Below are positions 1 through 6,520 of a stretch of DNA of 57,646 nucleotides, in pieces. Numbering within the stretch: position 1 is the stretch's first letter; the number at the start of each line of letters is the position of its first letter. The stretch lies in contig NZ_AONC01000036.1 of NCBI RefSeq assembly GCF_000585215.1, positions 1-57,646 of the forward strand. Reading direction: 5' to 3'. Below the pieces are notes generated by a model. That model was not told the origin of the DNA and made no database searches. It worked only from the letters and a program-made list of their open reading frames with translations. The position numbers and the translations under genes were made by a program. Origin of the DNA: Imhoffiella purpurea (GTDB lineage: Bacteria > Pseudomonadota > Gammaproteobacteria > Chromatiales > Chromatiaceae).

Positions 1-398
1 TCGCACAGCGCCTGAACGTCGCCCAGCAACGCCGCCCGGGTCGCGTCCTCCTTGGCCGTGGCGCTGGCCCGGTCCTTGGCCGCCTGCAACTGGGTCGAGC
101 GGTCCCAGAGCGGGATCTTGACCCGCAGCGCGGCGTTCGGTCCCGCGTCGCCGGATTCGAGCGTGTCGGTGATCGAGTACCCGACCGTAATGCTGGCGTC
201 CCATGTGCGCTGTCTCCGCTGCTCGCTGTAGACGGCTCGCTCGGCGATCAGAACCGCGTTGGTCTGACTGACCAGGGTCAACACTTCTTCCAGCCGCCCG
301 GCGCCGGGACACTCGGCCTCGGCGAGCGGCGCGAGACCCACGAAGAGGAGGGCGACCATTGTCGACATCCACCACTGTTCGACTGCTCTCGCGTCCAT
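1..398 (-). CDS. TolC-like outer membrane protein, N-terminal part (runs off the window)
   Basis: The reading frame is open from the window edge to a double ATG at 401/398. GGAGG lies just upstream; its spacing fits the second ATG (398) better. The visible 132 residues start with a probable signal peptide (hydrophobic VALLFVGLAPLAEAE). An extended helical stretch follows (ERAVYSEQRRQR), then a beta-like segment with TVGYSITDTLES and LRVKIPLWDRS, and a further Gln/Ala-rich helix (TQLQAAKDRA). That alternation resembles outer-membrane efflux proteins of the TolC/OEP family, but the part seen is short and the family call is tentative. It begins 12 bp after the stop of the FadL-like gene and is probably in the same transcript. 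No inner-membrane transporter is visible beside it. Confidence 0.5.
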   Translation of the reverse strand, partial: MDARAVEQWWMSTMVALLFVGLAPLAEAECPGAGRLEEVLTLVSQTNAVLIAERAVYSEQRRQRTWDASITVGYSITDTLESGDAGPNAALRVKIPLWDRSTQLQAAKDRASATAKEDATRAALLGDVQALC

Positions 399-410
399 CA
401 TCGCCTCCGT

Positions 411-1550
411 CTACCAAGTCCGAGTGACACCCAATGCCAAGATGTCGGTGCTCCCGCTGTAGCTCACGGCCGGATGCTCGCCGCTGCGCTCGGGAAACCA
501 CAGGTGGGCATAGCCGAGGTCCAGCCGCCAGTGCGGCCAGGCGTAGCCAAGGCCAAGGGTGGTCCAAATCCGGTCCGCGTCCGGCAGGCGCGGGTAGCGA
601 TGCGCATCGTGGCGGATCGGTGACTGGTCCCATGCCAGACCGGCACGCAGCGTCCAGGGGCCGCGCTCATGCTCTGCCCCCAAGGATGCCCGCCAGGTGT
701 CGCGCCACTGGTGTTCCTCGCTCAGTTCCAGGCCGTTCGATAGCCGGATCTCCAGTGACTCGAAGCGACTCCAGCGGGTCCACGCCAAACCGCCCAGCAC
801 ACGCCAGGCGGGGCGGACCTGCCAGGACAACCCGAGGCTCAGGGTCTCGGGCGTGGTGAGATCCACGCGCGTCGAGGCCCGCCCCGAGGGCAGATCGGCA
901 TGCCCGCGAAGCTGGTGATCGACCGCCGAAGCGAAGGCGAGCCCAAGAGTGAGCCCCGGATCAGGGGCCCACAGGCCACCGACCGTCCAGCCGAGCCCCG
1001 TATCCTCGCCGTCCACCGTGACCTCCGCATCCAGCCGCCCCGGAATCACCGGGTACGCCTGGGAGAGCTCCGCTCTGAACCGTTGCACGAACACTCCGGC
1101 ACCGAGCCGCAGCCCCGGCTGGACCTCAATGCCTCCCGCCACCTGGACCCGGGCGGACTGGATCTCGGAGTGGAGCGCGGAGTAGCGCCCGCTCCAGTCG
1201 CTCGGGTAGTCGGTCGCCAGTCCGAAGGGGGCATAGACGCCGACCCCGAGCCCATGCCACGCGCCATAGGCGGCCGGGATGAGCGCATCCACGCCCGCGC
1301 TCTCTGGCTGGATGTCGTTGTGCAGCCCATGCAATGACGCGCTCAACGTCGCCCGATCGGGTAGGGCGGCCGGATTGGTGCTCAGGCTGCTGGCCGCGAT
1401 CACGACCGCCGTGCCCGCGAAGGCGCGCCCGAGTCCTGCCGCGTCGTACTCCGTCACGGCAAAGCCACTGCCCCAGGCACAGGCCGGCGCGACCACGACC
1501 GCCGTCACGGCGACCGAAACGCCCAGCATGAGGAGGGTCCGCGTGCGCAT
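411..1550 (-). CDS. FadL/OMPP1-family outer membrane transport protein
   Basis: A 379-residue protein with an N-terminal signal peptide (about residues 1-25, ending PACA). It is followed by GSGFAVTEYDAAGLGRAFAG, the N-terminal hatch motif typical of FadL-type long-chain fatty-acid and hydrocarbon channels, in which an early GLGRA(F/Y)AG segment plugs the barrel. The rest alternates short polar and aromatic beta strands and ends in an aromatic residue (TRTW), as expected for an outer-membrane barrel. At 379 aa it is somewhat shorter than E. coli FadL. Its ATG overlaps the stop of the patatin gene by one base (TGATG), so translation is probably coupled. The substrate is unknown. The link to a lipase suggests import of lipid products, which is inference. 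Confidence 0.8.
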   Translation of the reverse strand: MRTRTLLMLGVSVAVTAVVVAPACAWGSGFAVTEYDAAGLGRAFAGTAVVIAASSLSTNPAALPDRATLSASLHGLHNDIQPESAGVDALIPAAYGAWHGLGVGVYAPFGLATDYPSDWSGRYSALHSEIQSARVQVAGGIEVQPGLRLGAGVFVQRFRAELSQAYPVIPGRLDAEVTVDGEDTGLGWTVGGLWAPDPGLTLGLAFASAVDHQLRGHADLPSGRASTRVDLTTPETLSLGLSWQVRPAWRVLGGLAWTRWSRFESLEIRLSNGLELSEEHQWRDTWRASLGAEHERGPWTLRAGLAWDQSPIRHDAHRYPRLPDADRIWTTLGLGYAWPHWRLDLGYAHLWFPERSGEHPAVSYSGSTDILALGVTRTW

Positions 1551-2578
1551 CAGGCCGTCTCCCGCTGCGTGAGCCGCTCCAGCCAGCCCGGCTCGATGGG
1601 CAGACCGCGCATCCGCCGCGCGAGCTGCGCCAAGCGGTGATCGGCCCCATCTTGCAGGTAGGCATGAGCCAGAGCCTGGAGGTCGTCGATATGATCGACG
1701 TTGTCCATCTCGGCCAGCCGCTCCGAGATGGCGGACTGAAAGCGCCAGTAGTTGTGGCTCGGGAGCATCGTTCGGGCGGTGACGTGATCCGACGCCGTGG
1801 CCCCGGTGATCAGCGCCTGCAAGATCGCGGATCCGTGCCCGAAGATGGTTCGGGGCACTTGATGCTGGCCCTCGGGCGGCGCCCCGGTTCCAAAGCTGGC
1901 AACCACCACATCCTCGACCGGGATGCCCTTGCGGCTCGGCTGCTCGCGCAAGGCTTCGGAGATCGCCAGCACTACCGGGTTGTTGGCTGTCAGTCCACCA
2001 TCGGCGAGGGGATGCTTGGCGCCTGTCTCATCGACCACCATGGAATGCGCGTCGAAGAACAGCGGAGCCGCGGCCGAGGCGCGGCAGACCTCCCAGACCG
2101 GCAGTTGCAAGTGGTCCTCGCGCTCGGAGCTGAAGACATGCACCTGCATGGTTTGCAGGTCGTAGCTCATCGCCAGCACCGGGCGGTTGAGGTCGCACAT
2201 GCACCGATCCCCAAAGATGGAGCGCAGCATCGCCTCGAGCCCGGCACCGTCGTACTTCGCGGCCAGGCCGACCCGGTTTGCCCAGCGGCGCCCGTGATCG
2301 GCGAGCGAGGCCGGTTTGGCGAAGGCCACTGCGGCACTGTCGGCCCAGATTCTGCGCAGTTCCGAGGCATCCATCCCCATCGCGAAGGCGCACCCCATCA
2401 CCGCCCCGATGGAGGTGCCGGCGATAAGATCGACGTGGGCATGGACCGGTCCCCGAAGGTAATGCTCCAGGCGCTCGACCCAGACCACCGAGAGGATGCC
2501 CCGAACGCCGCCGCCGTCGAGGGTGAGGATGCGGTATGGCTTGCGACGTAGGCCCAAGGATTCAGCGAGGTTTTTCAT
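1550..2578 (-). CDS. Patatin-like phospholipase
   Basis: A 342-residue patatin-family acyl hydrolase. The oxyanion loop DGGGVRG is at residues 21-27. The nucleophile elbow GTSIG is at 54-58 (Ser56) and the catalytic aspartate lies in DGG (Asp193), so the Ser-Asp dyad is complete. There is no signal peptide or membrane segment, so the enzyme should be cytoplasmic. Its start overlaps the end of the upstream 81-aa gene by 4 bp and its stop overlaps the FadL-like start by one base, making a tightly coupled three-gene unit. Patatins of this shape occur as effectors in CBASS antiphage systems (CapV) and as general lipases. No nucleotidyl cyclase is visible here, so a CBASS role is not supported. 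Confidence 0.85.
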   Translation of the reverse strand: MKNLAESLGLRRKPYRILTLDGGGVRGILSVVWVERLEHYLRGPVHAHVDLIAGTSIGAVMGCAFAMGMDASELRRIWADSAAVAFAKPASLADHGRRWANRVGLAAKYDGAGLEAMLRSIFGDRCMCDLNRPVLAMSYDLQTMQVHVFSSEREDHLQLPVWEVCRASAAAPLFFDAHSMVVDETGAKHPLADGGLTANNPVVLAISEALREQPSRKGIPVEDVVVASFGTGAPPEGQHQVPRTIFGHGSAILQALITGATASDHVTARTMLPSHNYWRFQSAISERLAEMDNVDHIDDLQALAHAYLQDGADHRLAQLARRMRGLPIEPGWLERLTQRETA

Positions 2579-2820
2579 AGATCCAACTCCCCTTGCGCAG
2601 CGGTGAATGTGGTGGTGACCGGGCCGCGCTGGGCGGCCAGCAGGTGCTTGACCTCCTCAAGGGCCTCCTCGTCGTCCAAGTCACACTCAAGGGCGATCGA
2701 GAGCTTTCCCTCGTCGGTCACAGTGACCTTGCGGATGCGCGTGACGAGCTCGGCGCTGCGAGCCGGGAACGGAAAGACGCGGCCGGTTTCGTTGTTCGTG
2801 GTGAAGGTGCGCTCGCCCAT
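2575..2820 (-). CDS. Small hypothetical protein, coupled to patatin
   Basis: An 81-residue acidic protein that I do not recognise. It has no signal peptide or membrane segment. The middle is charged (LDDEEALEEVKHLL) and the end is Thr/Ala-rich. The stop overlaps the patatin start in an ATGA arrangement, which strongly supports that it is translated. The upstream sequence carries AGGAGA about 8 bases before the ATG. It may be an element-borne accessory protein. Nothing in the sequence reveals a function. Confidence 0.6.
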   Translation of the reverse strand: MGERTFTTNNETGRVFPFPARSAELVTRIRKVTVTDEGKLSIALECDLDDEEALEEVKHLLAAQRGPVTTTFTAAQGELDL

Positions 2821-2915
2821 GCTGGTCTCCTGTCGTCGTGGTTGGGTGCCCGTGCTCTCCGGGCCGTCACGCCTGATCGCCGGTCGGGGGTGCGAGGTGG
2901 CGTTCCCCTGGGGAT

Positions 2916-3374
2916 TTAGCCGCGCACCCCGCGCGGATAGCGCAGTGGCGGACTGATCGCGGTCTCGCGCATGGCCTGCACGCTCGGTCCCGGTTCGCCG
3001 AAGAAGGCGTCCAAGCCGCGCTTCACGTCGTCGATGCTCCGGGCCAGGATCGCCAGCCCTCCGGCCTCCTGGACGCGGGAGAGGAAAGCCGCTTGCTCCT
3101 CGCTCGACTGCTCGCCTGGACGCTTGACCTCGATGGCCAGGAAGTGCCCCGACGCGAGCTGGCCCAGCACATCCGCGCAGCCCGGAAAGGCGTAGCGGAT
3201 GAAACGGCGCTTCGGCTTGCCCTGCTTGTCGCGCCCCTCGACGACGTGTGCTCCGGTGTTGAAGCGCTTAGCCCAGGCCACCCGCCGGTCGACGGCGAGG
3301 TAGCGCAGGATCGCGCCCTGGATGTCGTGCTCCAGGGGCTCGATTGGCGTCAGGCGGAAGGGGCGACGGCTCAT
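2916..3374 (-). CDS. VRR-NUC domain nuclease
   Basis: A 152-residue protein matching the virus-type replication-repair nuclease (VRR-NUC) fold, a PD-(D/E)XK relative. Visible features are an early E-H-D-I-Q-G-AILRYL helix, then FPGCADVLG, followed by the catalytic strand IEVKRPGEQSSEEQAAFL (Glu-Val-Lys core) and a final AGG segment. Stand-alone VRR-NUC proteins are common in phages and integrative elements, where they act on branched or replicating DNA. It overlaps the 95-aa gene upstream by 4 bp and lies downstream of replication-type genes, which fits a replication or repair role for the element. Confidence 0.85.
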   Translation of the reverse strand: MSRRPFRLTPIEPLEHDIQGAILRYLAVDRRVAWAKRFNTGAHVVEGRDKQGKPKRRFIRYAFPGCADVLGQLASGHFLAIEVKRPGEQSSEEQAAFLSRVQEAGGLAILARSIDDVKRGLDAFFGEPGPSVQAMRETAISPPLRYPRGVRG

Positions 3375-3658
3375 GGCTGGTCCTCCTGGGGTTGGTTGCT
3401 GATGGCGGTCAGGATCGCGCGGGCCTCAGCGGCGAAAGGTCCGGTGATCGGCAGTGGTGCCCGCGATGCCCCATAGGCCAGGTGGCGAGCTAGAACGGCG
3501 AGCTGCTGGCGTGCATCGGCGCGGTTGCGGTAGCGCCGGCGAATGAGCGCGCGGTAGCCCTCCGGCGTGGCGCACTCTGGTGTTGCGGCCAGCGGTCCCA
3601 TAGCCTCTGGGTGCGTGTCGGCGGTGAGCTGGAAGGCACCGCTCCAGGTGTCGCTCAT
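3371..3658 (-). CDS. Hypothetical element protein
   Basis: A 95-residue protein of unknown function. The middle is arginine-rich (YRALIRRRYRNRADARQQ). No signal peptide or membrane segment is visible. It overlaps the VRR-NUC gene by 4 bp (ATGA), so the two are probably translated together. The promoter should lie in the 118-bp gap upstream, which holds an AT-rich stretch and an 11-bp perfect palindrome. Confidence 0.55.
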   Translation of the reverse strand: MSDTWSGAFQLTADTHPEAMGPLAATPECATPEGYRALIRRRYRNRADARQQLAVLARHLAYGASRAPLPITGPFAAEARAILTAISNQPQEDQP

Positions 3659-3746
3659 CTCGCTGTTGCCTCCTTCCGGAAATGTCGCTCAGGGCCGCCA
3701 GGCGACGCACTGATTCGATTGCTTAAGGAAATCTATAACATCTGAT

Positions 3747-3757
3747 GGCAATTATTG
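3747..3757. promoter_or_regulatory. 11-bp palindrome, candidate operator
   Basis: GCAATTATTGC is a perfect palindrome in the gap upstream of the 95-aa gene, within an AT-rich patch (3720-3758) in an otherwise GC-rich region. The related string GCAATAAT recurs upstream of the CI-like gene (about 5829-5836) and as ATTATTGCTC-type sequence near 4590. It could be an operator for one of the element's XRE regulators or simply part of a promoter. I cannot assign a regulator from sequence alone. Confidence 0.3.
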
Positions 3758-3776
3758 CGGGCGCTCAAACGGCCGC

Positions 3777-4481
3777 TCAGGCGCTCTCAGAGGCATCCTC
3801 GATTTGCGGTGGCTCCTTCCCCGCCAGTGCTGCCCGAACTGTCGCGATGAACCGACGCGCGTTGCGGGCCTGCAGATCAGGCAGCGGATGGACATTGCCT
3901 GCGAGCAATCCCGCGACGGCGGCCACGTCGGTATCGGGTCGCGGTGGAGGGAGGAGGGCGGCGGCTTGCTGACGTGGCAGGCGTTCTTGCTCGACCGCGC
4001 GGGTGAGCGCCACGGTGCGCCGCTCGGGGTCATTCCCCAAGCTCACCCGCCAGGCGGCCGGGACCAACGCCCGGCGCGCATCGGCGACCAGACGCGCGTA
4101 GGTCGCGGCGAAGGCTTGGCGTGCGCCGACCTTGTCGCCCGTCTCCAGGATCGGCGCCGCTACGCCCCAGGCTTCGGCCATCTCGCCCGTCCAGACCACG
4201 GTTGCGGCCTCGTCCATCGCCTCGATCGCCAGCGACCACGCCTCCTCGGGCGCGGGCCGTCCGTCCAGGGCGCGGATGCGTCCGACCAGATCGGCCGGCG
4301 TCGGCGCGAACTGGCACTCGGCGGCATGGGCACTCAACGCTTGGCTGACCACCGACCACGGGAACGGCTCCAGGGTGCGCCACCACAGTGCGAGTGCCGC
4401 ATCGGTCGGTGCGGGCTTGCCGTAGAGCTCCAGCAGGCCGAGTAGCTCGGTCTCGAACGCGTGAGCTTCACTGGTGTTCAT
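3777..4481 (-). CDS. Helicase-loader-like phage/element replication protein
   Basis: A 234-residue protein that I place only loosely. The N-terminal 75 residues (FETELLGLLELYGK, then ALWWRTLEPFPWSVVSQALSAH and FAPTPADLVGRIRAL) match the general look of phage replisome organiser and helicase-loader partners that follow an O-like initiator. The rest is Ala/Arg-rich and helical with a proline-rich linker (LLPPPRPD). It overlaps the upstream O-like gene by 4 bp, the same layout as lambda O-P, and that context carries most of the argument. No ATPase motif is visible. Confidence 0.5.
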   Translation of the reverse strand: MNTSEAHAFETELLGLLELYGKPAPTDAALALWWRTLEPFPWSVVSQALSAHAAECQFAPTPADLVGRIRALDGRPAPEEAWSLAIEAMDEAATVVWTGEMAEAWGVAAPILETGDKVGARQAFAATYARLVADARRALVPAAWRVSLGNDPERRTVALTRAVEQERLPRQQAAALLPPPRPDTDVAAVAGLLAGNVHPLPDLQARNARRFIATVRAALAGKEPPQIEDASESA

Positions 4482-5428
4482 GACTTCAGGACCTCATAGC
4501 TGGCTGCGTCGATGGCCGAACCGCCGAGCATGGCGGTCAACCGTCCCGGTGCATGGCTATTGCTTTTGGCAATTATATCATTCTGTGAGCAATAATCCCG
4601 CTCGCGCAAAATCCATAGGCGCCACTTCGCGTCCCACTCCTCGGGGCTGAGGATCTGGCTCTGGTGGTAGGCCCGGAATTTCTCCCAGGTGGGCCTTGCT
4701 GTGATGTCGGGTCGAAGCGCTCGGGCGATCTCTTGCCAGTCGATCGTCACCGCGTCGATGTGCACGGCCTGATCGCGCGAACACTCCCCCTCGGGGGGCT
4801 GAGAGAGAGTCCGACTTTCGGGCTCGGACATCTCGCGCGCGCAGGAAGAAGACTCTCTCTCTTTCCCCCTAGGGGGGTTCTTTACTGGTTCCTTTACTGG
4901 TTCTTTACTGGTTCCGGGTGCCAAGTTGGCACTGGTGTGGTGCCAGGTTGGCACTGGTGTGGTGCCAAGTTGGCACTGGTCCGGTGCCAGGTTGGCACTG
5001 GTGGGTAGTGCCAGGTTGGCACTGGTCGTGGTGCCAGGTTGGCACTGGTGTAGTGCCAAGTTGGCACGGGTAGTGGTGCCAGGTTGGCACGGGTCAACCT
5101 CCTCGTGAAGGTCTGCGCAGTCGGTGTGCCGTGCGCCATTTGTATTCGGTTCGGCCTCGTCTTGGTCGACCGGGAGGGTGTAGCGCGTGGTTTTTCCAAC
5201 GCTGGAATCCTTCAAGATGGTCGGCGGTTTGGTGCTCGCCAGCTCTTCGATCGCGCGTAAGACGCTCCGGCGTGAAAGGTCCGTGACGCTCGTCAAGTGC
5301 GTGATGCTGGGCCAGCAGGTATAGCCTTTCTTGTGGTTGCAGCAGTCGGCCAGCGCCATCAAGACCACCTTTGCCTTACTCGAGAGTCCGCGCCGATAGA
5401 GCGCCCAGCGCATCGCTTCAAAGCTCAT
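4478..5428 (-). CDS. Helix-turn-helix replication initiator, lambda-O-like, with internal iterons
   Basis: A 316-residue protein. Residues 1-100 form a winged-helix DNA-binding domain of the kind found in phage replication protein O (SSKAKVVLMALADCCN, TCWPSITHLT, LSRRSVLRAIEEL). Residues about 113-180 are a low-complexity region produced by eight DNA iterons whose 22-24 bp period shifts the reading frame. The same 15-bp unit is therefore read as CQPGTT, SANLAP and PVPTWH in turn. A C-terminal domain (residues about 225-316) follows after KEPVKEPVKNPP. In lambda, the origin iterons also lie inside gene O and are bound by the O N-terminal domain, so this gene probably encodes both initiator and origin. 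Confidence 0.75.
   Translation of the reverse strand: MSFEAMRWALYRRGLSSKAKVVLMALADCCNHKKGYTCWPSITHLTSVTDLSRRSVLRAIEELASTKPPTILKDSSVGKTTRYTLPVDQDEAEPNTNGARHTDCADLHEEVDPCQPGTTTRANLALHQCQPGTTTSANLALPTSANLAPDQCQLGTTPVPTWHHTSANLAPGTSKEPVKEPVKNPPRGKERESSSCAREMSEPESRTLSQPPEGECSRDQAVHIDAVTIDWQEIARALRPDITARPTWEKFRAYHQSQILSPEEWDAKWRLWILRERDYCSQNDIIAKSNSHAPGRLTAMLGGSAIDAASYEVLKS
4881..4914. repeat. Three tandem TTTACTGGTTC repeats beside the iterons
   Basis: TTTACTGGTTC occurs at 4881-4891, 4893-4903 and 4904-4914, directly next to the first iteron. The stretch is poorer in GC than its surroundings and codes for KEPVKEPVKN in the initiator. Its position beside an iteron array resembles the unwinding element or accessory repeats of phage origins. 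Role is inference. Confidence 0.5.
4918..5090. repeat. Eight palindromic iterons, likely replication origin
   Basis: Eight 15-bp units, GTGCCAAGTTGGCAC (perfect palindrome around the central G) or GTGCCAGGTTGGCAC (one mismatch), start at 4918, 4940, 4962, 4984, 5008, 5031, 5053 and 5076. Spacing is 22-24 bp, about two helical turns, so all sites face one side of the helix. They lie inside the O-like initiator gene. Regular phased palindromes in such a gene are the hallmark of a lambdoid-type origin. The units are too short and too close to be a CRISPR array. Confidence 0.75.
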
Positions 5429-5516
5429 GGGTCAGCCTCCGATCAATGGCCGCGGCGGGGGAGTGTGGCGTCCAGTAGTTCAGCGTGAGCTGGAAGGTGG
5501 GCGCGTTGTGGTCCAT
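5418..5516 (-). CDS. Possible 32-aa leader peptide upstream of the O-like gene
   Basis: A short frame of 32 codons that opens at an ATG preceded by GGAGG and closes 11 bases inside the O-like gene, overlapping its start. The overlap and ribosome site make translation plausible, perhaps for coupling. No similarity is recognised, and it may be chance. Confidence 0.3.
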   Translation of the reverse strand: MDHNAPTFQLTLNYWTPHSPAAAIDRRLTHEL

Positions 5517-5529
5517 GCGCGCCTCCGGC

Positions 5530-5751
5530 CTAAGCGGCGTCGTCGAGGAGTTCTGAGAGCTTGGCCCCTGTCGTCTGAGCCACCAGTCGGAGGACGCGCA
5601 GGCTTGGTACGCGCGTACCGACCTCGATCTGAGAGAGGTAGCCCTGGGAGAGGTGCATCTGCTCGGCCATTTGCGCTTGCGTCAGTCCCGCGCGGAGCCG
5701 CGCGGCTTTCAGTGCTTTGCGGAGCCTGTGGCGTGTCGATTCTGCGGCCAT
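5530..5751 (-). CDS. XRE-family regulator (Cro-like)
   Basis: A 73-residue Cro/CI-type helix-turn-helix protein. The HTH covers about residues 16-60 (GLTQAQMAEQMHLSQGYLSQIEVG, then VPSLRVLRLVA). I chose the ATG at 5751 because AAAGGAGG lies 8 bases upstream; an in-frame ATG at 5781 has no such site. The small size and position at the head of the replication genes suit a Cro-like early regulator or activator. It is divergent from the CI-like gene, with a 92-bp shared control region between them. Confidence 0.75.
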   Translation of the reverse strand: MAAESTRHRLRKALKAARLRAGLTQAQMAEQMHLSQGYLSQIEVGTRVPSLRVLRLVAQTTGAKLSELLDDAA

Positions 5752-5784
5752 CGTCGGAGCCTCCTTTATTGCCCATGTCAATCA

Positions 5785-5814
5785 ATAATATCTTTCAGCT
5801 ATCTTCAAGGGCAA
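5785..5814 (-). promoter_or_regulatory. Candidate promoter of the Cro-like gene
   Basis: Read on the minus strand, TTGCCC (5814-5809) and TATTAT (5790-5785) are separated by 18 bases, a reasonable sigma-70 promoter. The -10 is one mismatch from consensus. It lies 34 bases upstream of the ATG, in the gap shared with the divergent CI-like gene, so regulators binding here could control both. Confidence 0.4.
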
Positions 5815-5843
5815 ACTCATAGCCTTATGCAATAATTCGCGGC

Positions 5844-6314
5844 ATGAGCACTCTTGGTAATCGTCTTAAGTCAGCGCGCAAGGCTATGGGCATCTCCCAG
5901 GCCGCGCTCGCGAAACTCGTGGGTATCTCTCAGCCGTACTACGGCCAGATCGAGATCGGGGAGAAGGTTCCGTCGGCAGATGTCTTGCAGAAGCTGGCGG
6001 CGGCGACGGATACCTCCGTGGGCTGGCTGCTCGATAACATCGAAGATCCGGCATCCGCCGACTACAACACCGACCAGCGTGTCGCGGTGCTGAACGATCT
6101 CCGCGCGGCGCCGGGTCTGCGGGCGCTCGCCGAGGACGAGCCGATGTGCCACGTCCTTGAGATTAGCAATGCCGAATGGAAGGGGCTGAAATCAATCGCG
6201 CTGTCCGTGCAGCCAGACAAAGACGGGTATCTGCTGCTACTGCAAACGATTCGGCATATCGAGAGATTGGCCAGCGTCAAGGGGGCTGGCAGGCCGAGAA
6301 AGGAACGTGACTGA
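5844..6314 (+). CDS. XRE-family repressor (CI-like)
   Basis: A 156-residue protein with an N-terminal helix-turn-helix (residues about 5-58: RLKSARKAMGISQAALAKLV, then YYGQIEIGEKVPSADVLQKLA). A C-terminal region of about 90 residues has no recognisable LexA/CI protease motif. The divergent layout with a small Cro-like gene is the classical lysis-lysogeny style switch of phages and integrative elements, so it is probably the element's master repressor. The basic tail GRPRKERD is unusual. Without a self-cleavage domain, derepression would need another signal. Confidence 0.8.
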   Translation: MSTLGNRLKSARKAMGISQAALAKLVGISQPYYGQIEIGEKVPSADVLQKLAAATDTSVGWLLDNIEDPASADYNTDQRVAVLNDLRAAPGLRALAEDEPMCHVLEISNAEWKGLKSIALSVQPDKDGYLLLLQTIRHIERLASVKGAGRPRKERD

Positions 6315-6337
6315 AACGTGACGCGCTCCAGTCATGT

Positions 6338-6367
6338 TGAGTCCACCTGAGTCACGGTGAGTCACGA
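6338..6367. repeat. Three 10-bp tandem repeats near the attachment site
   Basis: TGAGTCCACC, TGAGTCACGG and TGAGTCACGA lie head to tail. A further ACGTGAC pair lies at about 6304-6321. They sit 60-120 bp from the tRNA fragment, inside the element. Tyrosine integrases bind short direct arm-type repeats at this kind of position, so these are candidate arm sites; that is inference. Confidence 0.35.
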
Positions 6368-6428
6368 TAGCGTGGGGCTGGAAGTGCTAACGTGTTGTTT
6401 TGAAAGGATTGACTAATAGGCCAACCGG

Positions 6429-6473
6429 CTTTTAATCAGGTGGTCGTGCGTTCGAGTCGCACAGGGCGCACCA
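6429..6473 (+). other. 3' half of tRNA-Lys(UUU): attachment site at element boundary
   Basis: The 45 bases read CTTTTAA (anticodon loop with UUU), the 3' anticodon-stem strand TCAGG, a variable loop, a perfect T-arm (GTGCG TTCGAGT CGCAC), acceptor strand, discriminator A and CCA. The 5' half is missing: the bases before 6429 neither pair with TCAGG nor supply an acceptor strand (GCGCCCT would be needed) or D-arm. This is the duplicated 3' end left when an integrative element inserts in a tRNA gene. The native terminator directly downstream shows the chromosome is to the right and the element to the left. Confidence 0.8.
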
Positions 6474-6479
6474 AATAAA

Positions 6480-6520
6480 ACAAGGGGTTACCGGAGTTTC
6501 CGAGTAACCCCTTGTGCTTT
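6480..6520 (+). terminator. Rho-independent terminator after the tRNA-Lys fragment
   Basis: A perfect 12-bp stem (ACAAGGGGTTAC at 6480-6491 and GTAACCCCTTGT at 6504-6515) with a 12-base loop is followed by GCTTTT. It lies 7 bases after the CCA, where a tRNA terminator belongs, and so marks original chromosomal DNA. Confidence 0.8.

Noticed and set aside
4918-5090. CRISPR-array-like repeats
   Set aside because: Units are only 15 bp with 7-9 bp between them, palindromic, and inside a coding gene. Array repeats and spacers are far longer. They are iterons.
6400-6473. A complete tRNA-Lys gene
   Set aside because: No 5' acceptor strand, no D-arm, and the 5' anticodon-stem bases do not pair with TCAGG. 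Only the 3' half is present.
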